Position numbers and translations under genes: made by a program. DNA of 64,000 nucleotides from MWCO01 sp964488865. Lineage in GTDB: Bacteria; Myxococcota_A; Polyangia; Polyangiales; Polyangiaceae. The notes beneath the pieces were generated by a model that searched no databases, was not told the DNA's origin, and saw nothing but the letters and a program-made list of their open reading frames with translations. Of this stretch, positions 59,635 to 64,000 are shown piece after piece; the first letter of the stretch is position 1, and every line of letters starts with the position of its first letter. Location of the stretch: assembly GCA_964488865.1 (NCBI GenBank), contig CAZAWR010000011.1, positions 1 through 64,000 of the forward strand, written 5' to 3'.

Positions 59635-60515
59635 GAGTCCTCCGTTGTGGGAGCCGGGGGCAAGCCGGGGCATTGTCCCCGATCTGAGGGAGGTTGTGCA
59701 CCCTCCGTGTCCGGAGCGCCAGCTTCGGGCCAGATCTCGTAGGGCTCGGGCGCGGCTTCGAGCTCGACTTGTCGGAGACACAAGCCCTGAGGAGGTGCGG
59801 TGATGCCGAGGATGCGACGGTCGAGGGTCGAGAGGCCTCGCGCCATGGTGCCGGGCGGGAGCTTGCCCCGGGCCACGTCGATGAGCGTGCCCACGATGAT
59901 GCGCACCATGTTGTGCAGGAACCCAGTGCCCCACACGTCGACGAATACCAGGCGGGGGTCCTGGCTTGCGGATTCGATCGCGAGACTCGTGAGGGTGCGA
60001 ACCGTGGAGGTGCGCTCGTCGGCGGCGGAACGGAACGCGGCGAAGTCGTGGGTTCCCACGAGGGCCCGGGCTTCCGTCCGCGCCAGATCGAGGTCCAGGC
60101 GGCCACCGACGCGCCATGTGGTGGCGTCGAGGAAGGGGTCACGACGCACGTCCCGGAGCAAGGAGTAGCGGTACCACTTCTGCTTGGCGTAGCCGCGCGG
60201 GTCGAAACCGACAGGGACGATGGCCACGCGTCGGATGGAGATCTCGTCGGGCAAGTGACGATTGACGCCGAGCACCCATCCGCGAGGCGGAATCAGGCGC
60301 GTGGTGTCGAAGGCGACGAGCTGTCTGCGGGCGTGGACGCCGGTGTCGGTGCGGCTCACGCACCGAAGGGGGCCGGCGTGGGGATCGCACTCGCGCAGCG
60401 CGCCCCGCAGCTCACCGGCGACGGTTCGGGCGTTGGCCTGCTCGACAAGCCCGTGAAAGGGGCCGCCTGCATAGGCGATGGTGAGCAGGACACCTTGCGT
60501 GGCCGCAGGCACCAT
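59631..60515 (-). CDS. truA: tRNA pseudouridine(38-40) synthase
   Basis: 294 residues, ATG at 60515. TruA isomerises U38-U40 in the tRNA anticodon arm. The catalytic Asp57 lies in SRTDTGVHA. QKWYRYSLL, GTHDFAAFRS and FLHNMVRIIVGTLIDVARG (in part: HNMVRIIVGTLID) are typical. A C-terminal extension of about 35 residues follows the usual end. Start lies 4 bases after the peptidase stop, and the stop overlaps htrA. Confidence 0.95.
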   Translation of the reverse strand: MVPAATQGVLLTIAYAGGPFHGLVEQANARTVAGELRGALRECDPHAGPLRCVSRTDTGVHARRQLVAFDTTRLIPPRGWVLGVNRHLPDEISIRRVAIVPVGFDPRGYAKQKWYRYSLLRDVRRDPFLDATTWRVGGRLDLDLARTEARALVGTHDFAAFRSAADERTSTVRTLTSLAIESASQDPRLVFVDVWGTGFLHNMVRIIVGTLIDVARGKLPPGTMARGLSTLDRRILGITAPPQGLCLRQVELEAAPEPYEIWPEAGAPDTEGAQPPSDRGQCPGLPPAPTTEDS

Positions 60516-60519
60516 GGGG

Positions 60520-61563
60520 TCACCGCACGTTGAGGTAGCGCCCGGAGCGAATCAGGGGGCGCCCGTCGAGGTCCACGTCCTGGTTGCAGGAGGTGAGCAC
60601 GAGCTGGCCGTCGGCATCCCAGGCGGCTTTGGTTTCGTCGGGGTACGTGGAGCCGAGGGACAAGTGGAGGCCCGGGATGTTTTGGTCGCAGATGACCTCG
60701 CCGATGGGGTCGGAGATGCCGATGTTGGTGCCGAGACTGGCCATGCCGACCCGGTCGAAGAAGCGGCCGCCCCTGAGCCAGGCCTTGACTTCTCGTGCCA
60801 GGGGACCGTGAGGGCACTGGACGTCCCGCACGTAGCCGTCGCGGATCTCGAAGGTGACGGGCTTGTACTTGAGGAGGCCTTCGCGGGACCCGAAGACCTC
60901 GCTCATCGACCCATCGCAGACGAACACGCCGTTGACGTTGGCTGGGCTGGTGATGATCTCGCCGGTAGGCAGGTTCTCCCACATGCCGCGCCGAATGATG
61001 CCGCTGTGCTCGGCCCAGCGGTGATGCGGGTCGCAGCTCACCTCGAGGTCCGTGCCGGTGATGCTTCGCACGCGCAGCACAGACTGCGGACGGAGCATGC
61101 CCCGGACCAGACTCGCGATGTTCGCGACGCGACGAGGGTCCGCGCCAAGCCCCGAGAGCATGGCTCGCTTGGTGACGCCGACCATGTGCGCATGCCGCAG
61201 CTTGCGATCGGCAGCGGCTCCCACGAAATCGCGACGCATCTGCGCCTCGCCCTCGACGAACCCCGCGATGAAGACGCTCGCTTCCACCCGCGCCATGTGC
61301 TGCAGAATGTCCGGGTGCAGCGCGGCGTGCGGACGCGGCTGCAGGTACTCGAGCACGAGGAGCGTCGCGTCCGCGTTACGCTGCTCGCAGGCATCGAGCA
61401 AGGCGCTGCCGAGGTCGAGCCGCGCCTCGTCGGCGACGAGCAGGACCTTTTGCCCCGGAACCACGGACAGGGCGCCTTCGATCACCCGCCGTGCGGACTC
61501 GACGAGGGAGAAGTCGACGGCCTTGAGGCGGTCCGAGGAAGAATTTTTTCGGGGATCATTCAC
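60520..61563 (-). CDS. Aminopeptidase, M29 family
   Basis: 347 residues. M29 (AmpS/PepS/AmpT) enzymes are cytoplasmic metallo-aminopeptidases. Supporting segments: GQKVLLVADEARLDLG near the start, FIAGFVEGEAQ, LPTGEIITSPANVNGVFVCD (split: LPTGEIITSPANVNG) and the C-terminal NIGISDPIGEVICDQNIPG with His in LHLSLG. These carry the Glu/His/Asp metal ligands of the family. It opens the operon with truA and htrA. A run of six T bases in the first codons (61541-61553) is unusual here. Confidence 0.82.
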   Translation of the reverse strand: MNDPRKNSSSDRLKAVDFSLVESARRVIEGALSVVPGQKVLLVADEARLDLGSALLDACEQRNADATLLVLEYLQPRPHAALHPDILQHMARVEASVFIAGFVEGEAQMRRDFVGAAADRKLRHAHMVGVTKRAMLSGLGADPRRVANIASLVRGMLRPQSVLRVRSITGTDLEVSCDPHHRWAEHSGIIRRGMWENLPTGEIITSPANVNGVFVCDGSMSEVFGSREGLLKYKPVTFEIRDGYVRDVQCPHGPLAREVKAWLRGGRFFDRVGMASLGTNIGISDPIGEVICDQNIPGLHLSLGSTYPDETKAAWDADGQLVLTSCNQDVDLDGRPLIRSGRYLNVR

Positions 61564-61614
61564 AATCGGTGTTGTTACCCATAGCTCACAACCGGATGGC
61601 GGGGCCAGTCCTGC

Positions 61615-63342
61615 TCACCAGGCCTTCACCTTGTCGTAGATGGCGAACTGAGGCCGGATGTCGACGGGGATGCCGGAGCCGAGGCTGTCGAGGGCCTTCT
61701 TCATTTCGGGCGAGACCTTCGCGTACTTCTCGAGGAAGGCCTTGGACCCCTCGTAATCGCCATCCACCTCGAGCGTGAGGAACGTCTCGGCGAGCTTGCG
61801 CACGGCGCCCTTGACCTTCTTGAAGTCGATGCCGAAGCGCTCGGCCTTGTCGTCGTAGGTGATGGCGCCCTGCTCGCGCAGGAAGTTGAACGACGCCACC
61901 GCCCCGCGACCGTGCGCCTCGCCCACGCCGAATCGCACCTGGCGGAACACCGTTGCAAGGTACGCGACGTAGATCTGCTTCTCGTACGCACGGGGGAACA
62001 ACCCCTTGTCGACGAGGTAGTGGGCGCTCACGAGGCCCGCGATGTCCGCCTTAGCCTCCTCGATGGCGCTGTACTGCTCGCGCAAGGCCTTGTTGACCTC
62101 GGTCTTGGACCCGTCGGGCAGGGTGATGATGCCCGGGCCGAGGCCGTGGGCGATCTCGTGCATGAGGATGTACGAGAACATGGCCTCGAAGTCGAGAAGC
62201 GCCCGCTGATCGGCCGACAGCACCCTCTCGCTGATCGGGATGACGATGTGATCGAACTTGCCTCGCAGCACGTTCTTCATCATCACCTTCTTCGAGCCCT
62301 TCTCCTTGCGCACGTACTCGTCGTTGGGCAGGTTGTAGGCCACGGTCTGCACGCCCGCCTGGCCCGCGTTGCACAGCAGTTGAACGACGTCGATGGGGGA
62401 GCCTTGGTTGCGCTCCGCCATGCGCGCGCGCTGCTTGACACTCATGGGCAGGTTTCGCTCGAGCGCGTTCATCTGCTTGCCGATGGTCTCGAGCTTCTTG
62501 GACTCCTGCGTGTCTCGCAGGGAGATGAAGGCCTCGAAGCTCGCCTTCAGACCGAGAAGCTGATCCGCGTAGGTCTCGTAGGGGCCGAGGGTCACCTCGA
62601 TGGAGCCCTTGACGTCCATCCACGCCATGTCGCTTTCGCGGTACTCGTTCGAGAGGAACGCGTCGGCGCGCTTCTCGAGGAACGTCTTGAGGGTGGGCTC
62701 CTTGGCCAGACTGGCAGCTCGCCGAAGGGCGCTGGCGGCGAGCGTGAGCTTGTCGGCATGGACCTTGGAATAGGGCACGGCCTCGAGCACCCCGCCGTTG
62801 CGACGGATGGCCGTGAAGTAACCGAGGAACGCGTCCTTCTGGCCGGGGTTGGCCTTCACAAACGCCTCGAATTCGTCCTTCGTCATGTCCGCCGGGTGAA
62901 AGGCTCCGCCGGGCAGGCGACGTTTGGTCCCCACGAAGGGCTCATCGTGGTGGAGCGTGTCCCACGGCCCGGCCATCATGTCGAAGTACGCGAGCGCGCT
63001 CGGGTTCGACGACAGCTGGGCGCGCATCGCCGGGATTTCGGGGTCGATCTGATCGATGAACAGCTCGTGCATGAGCCTCGACGCCTCGACGAGCGGCACC
63101 AGCACCTTTTTGTCGTCGTTCGCAACGGCGGCCTCGTCGAAGTCCATGACCACGGTGGCGAACTTGGCGAGGCGGGCATCGATGTCCGCGGCGATCGTCA
63201 AGGCAGGGGTTTCGGGAAGCGAGACGGGGGCTGATTCCGGGGCTTCGGGCATCATGGGAGCAGGGGGAATGCTGGGTTCCTTGGGGGAGCCGCCACAGGC
63301 GGCCAGCAGCAACGCAAGAGTGAACGGTAGAACGCGGCGCAT
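61615..63342 (-). CDS. M49-like (dipeptidyl peptidase III-type) lipoprotein
   Basis: 575 residues. Lipobox LLAAC (Cys16), Pro-rich linker to about 45, then a long helical metallopeptidase. The Zn motif is HEIAHG at 395-400 with EEAKAD at 428-433, equivalent to HELLGH and EECRAD of dipeptidyl peptidase III, but with the shorter HExxH spacing. So it probably removes dipeptides in the periplasm or at the surface. The nearest relatives are uncharacterised bacterial M49-type proteins. Stands alone. Confidence 0.82.
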   Translation of the reverse strand: MRRVLPFTLALLLAACGGSPKEPSIPPAPMMPEAPESAPVSLPETPALTIAADIDARLAKFATVVMDFDEAAVANDDKKVLVPLVEASRLMHELFIDQIDPEIPAMRAQLSSNPSALAYFDMMAGPWDTLHHDEPFVGTKRRLPGGAFHPADMTKDEFEAFVKANPGQKDAFLGYFTAIRRNGGVLEAVPYSKVHADKLTLAASALRRAASLAKEPTLKTFLEKRADAFLSNEYRESDMAWMDVKGSIEVTLGPYETYADQLLGLKASFEAFISLRDTQESKKLETIGKQMNALERNLPMSVKQRARMAERNQGSPIDVVQLLCNAGQAGVQTVAYNLPNDEYVRKEKGSKKVMMKNVLRGKFDHIVIPISERVLSADQRALLDFEAMFSYILMHEIAHGLGPGIITLPDGSKTEVNKALREQYSAIEEAKADIAGLVSAHYLVDKGLFPRAYEKQIYVAYLATVFRQVRFGVGEAHGRGAVASFNFLREQGAITYDDKAERFGIDFKKVKGAVRKLAETFLTLEVDGDYEGSKAFLEKYAKVSPEMKKALDSLGSGIPVDIRPQFAIYDKVKAW

Positions 63343-63380
63343 CTGGGTTCCTTGGGGATGGGGTGAGGCTCGACCTAGGA

Positions 63381-63416
63381 GCAGTGAGCTATGAGCTATG
63401 AGCTGCGAGCTGCGAT
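63381..63416. repeat. Short tandem repeat GAGCTATGAGCTGCGA
   Basis: GAGCTATGAGCTATGAGCTG followed by CGAGCTGCGA: 8-base units with drift, next to CCTAGGAGC. It lies in the 82-base gap between two genes. The CTAGGAGC resembles the ends of the element at 57996-58186. Confidence 0.5.
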
Positions 63417-63424
63417 CACAGGTC

Positions 63425-64000
63425 TCACGCGAGGTCGGCCAGGACCTTCTTGTAAAAGTCCCAGAACTTGACGACCGTCGAGATCTTCACCTTCTCGCCC
63501 GGTGCGTGCACGCCCTGGAGCTCGGGGCCGAAGGAGATCATGTCGGCGTCCTTGCCGATCTTCTCCCCGATGATCCCGCACTCGAGACCCGCATGGATGG
63601 CAGCCACCTTGGGGTCCTTGCCGTACAGGCCGTTGTACACGCGCTTGCACGTCTTGAGCAGCTTCGAGTCCATGTTCGGCTGCCACGCGGGGTACGAACC
63701 GACCTCGGTGTACTTCCCACCCGCCAGCGTCACGACGGCCCTCGCTTCGTTGAGGACGCCACGAACCGCCGCAGCCACCGAAGAACGACTGGACGTCGTG
63801 ATCGCAACGTTGTCCCCATTCATCTTCACGATGGCGAGGTTGCTCGAGGTCTCCACCAGGCCAGCAATGTCCCGACTCATGGCCGACACGCCGTCCGGCA
63901 GCGCGGTGAGCATCGCCACCAGCCGCCGAGACGCATCCGCGTTCGCTACCTTCTTGGCATCCGCCGCCCCGACGCTGACCGTGAGGCCACCGTCGATCGT
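63425..64000 (-). CDS. pepD: Aminoacyl-histidine dipeptidase (M20C), C-terminal part
   Basis: The last 191 residues of a PepD/carnosinase-type enzyme; the rest is beyond the window edge. Segments YPAWQPNMDSKLL, AAIHAGLECGIIGEK and DMISFGPELQGVHAPGEKVK are characteristic of the M20C C-terminal region, with the metal-binding His in GVHAPGE and the substrate-binding Glu in LECG. It hydrolyses Xaa-His dipeptides in the cytoplasm. The frame is open to the window edge, so an internal GTG is not the start. Confidence 0.85.
   Translation of the reverse strand, partial: TIDGGLTVSVGAADAKKVANADASRRLVAMLTALPDGVSAMSRDIAGLVETSSNLAIVKMNGDNVAITTSSRSSVAAAVRGVLNEARAVVTLAGGKYTEVGSYPAWQPNMDSKLLKTCKRVYNGLYGKDPKVAAIHAGLECGIIGEKIGKDADMISFGPELQGVHAPGEKVKISTVVKFWDFYKKVLADLA

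Noticed and set aside
59635..60117. Upstream open extension of htrA
   Set aside because: It lies inside truA in another frame; the GTG at 59634 has a good ribosome binding site and a signal peptide follows.

Overview
This is a high-GC, densely coded chromosomal window that most likely comes from a myxobacterium (Myxococcota, probably the Polyangia side). The evidence is in the genes themselves. There are three proteins with the MYXO-CTERM tail (Cys motif, hydrophobic helix, Arg run) and a fourth with a related end. There is a Ser/Thr kinase with the HRDVSPQN catalytic loop typical of the group, an AgmX/PglI-type C-terminal domain, several PEGA-domain proteins, many Ala/Asp/Gly-rich lipoproteins, and an FHA-containing sigma-54 activator. 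I see no phage, plasmid, CRISPR, transposase, rRNA or tRNA genes.

Layout. 1-3488: the str operon (rpsL-rpsG-fusA-tuf, minus strand) with a good sigma-70-type promoter; tuf is cut by the window edge. 3610-6686: an orphan response regulator, a MYXO-CTERM protein, an unknown ORF and an M15-like peptidase. 6694-9318: dTDP-hexose genes rmlB-rmlA(long)-rmlC-like, overlapping and without rmlD. 9626-12539: korDABC, a four-subunit 2-oxoacid:ferredoxin oxidoreductase. 13005-15097: a two-component pair. 15209-18597: envelope proteins (TPR, PEGA, AgmX/PglI, small lipoprotein) with rsmD. 18669-24300: uvrB, then minus-strand thioredoxin, Nudix, FGE-fold lipoprotein and CapA genes. 24444-28920: a membrane spermidine-synthase-like protein converging on three overlapping lipoprotein genes. 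29000-30327: hypCD without a hydrogenase.

30417-41201: surface and signalling genes: a MYXO-CTERM Asp-box protein, a membrane glycosyltransferase-like protein, an FHA protein next to a Ser/Thr kinase, a TPR/PEGA protein, small lipoproteins, a Tat-type thioredoxin-fold protein and an FHA/sigma-54 activator. 41517-47890: two secreted LysM-hydrolase genes, a synthetase-only RelA, and a DUF1287-L,D-transpeptidase fusion. 48021-57827: a beta-helix MYXO-CTERM protein, ribA, GNAT-YoaP, fadH, a trypsin-fold protease, purC and a DUF2330 protein with Cys-rich repeats. 58264-64000: htrA-truA-M29 peptidase operon, an M49-like lipoprotein and the end of pepD.

Many adjacent same-strand genes overlap by 4 bases (ATGA or GTGA), so translational coupling is the rule here. 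Several genes without a neighbour to couple to have CTAG 9-14 bases before their start codon, probably as part of the -10 box. A degenerate dispersed repeat (core ACCACAGAGGACGCAGAGG) occurs in at least four intergenic sites. No wholly new system is obvious. The most interesting candidates are the altered EF-Tu P-loop, the coupled lipoprotein trio, the twin LysM hydrolases before relA, the DUF1287-transpeptidase fusion whose start lies inside a repeat, and the Cys-repeat DUF2330 protein.
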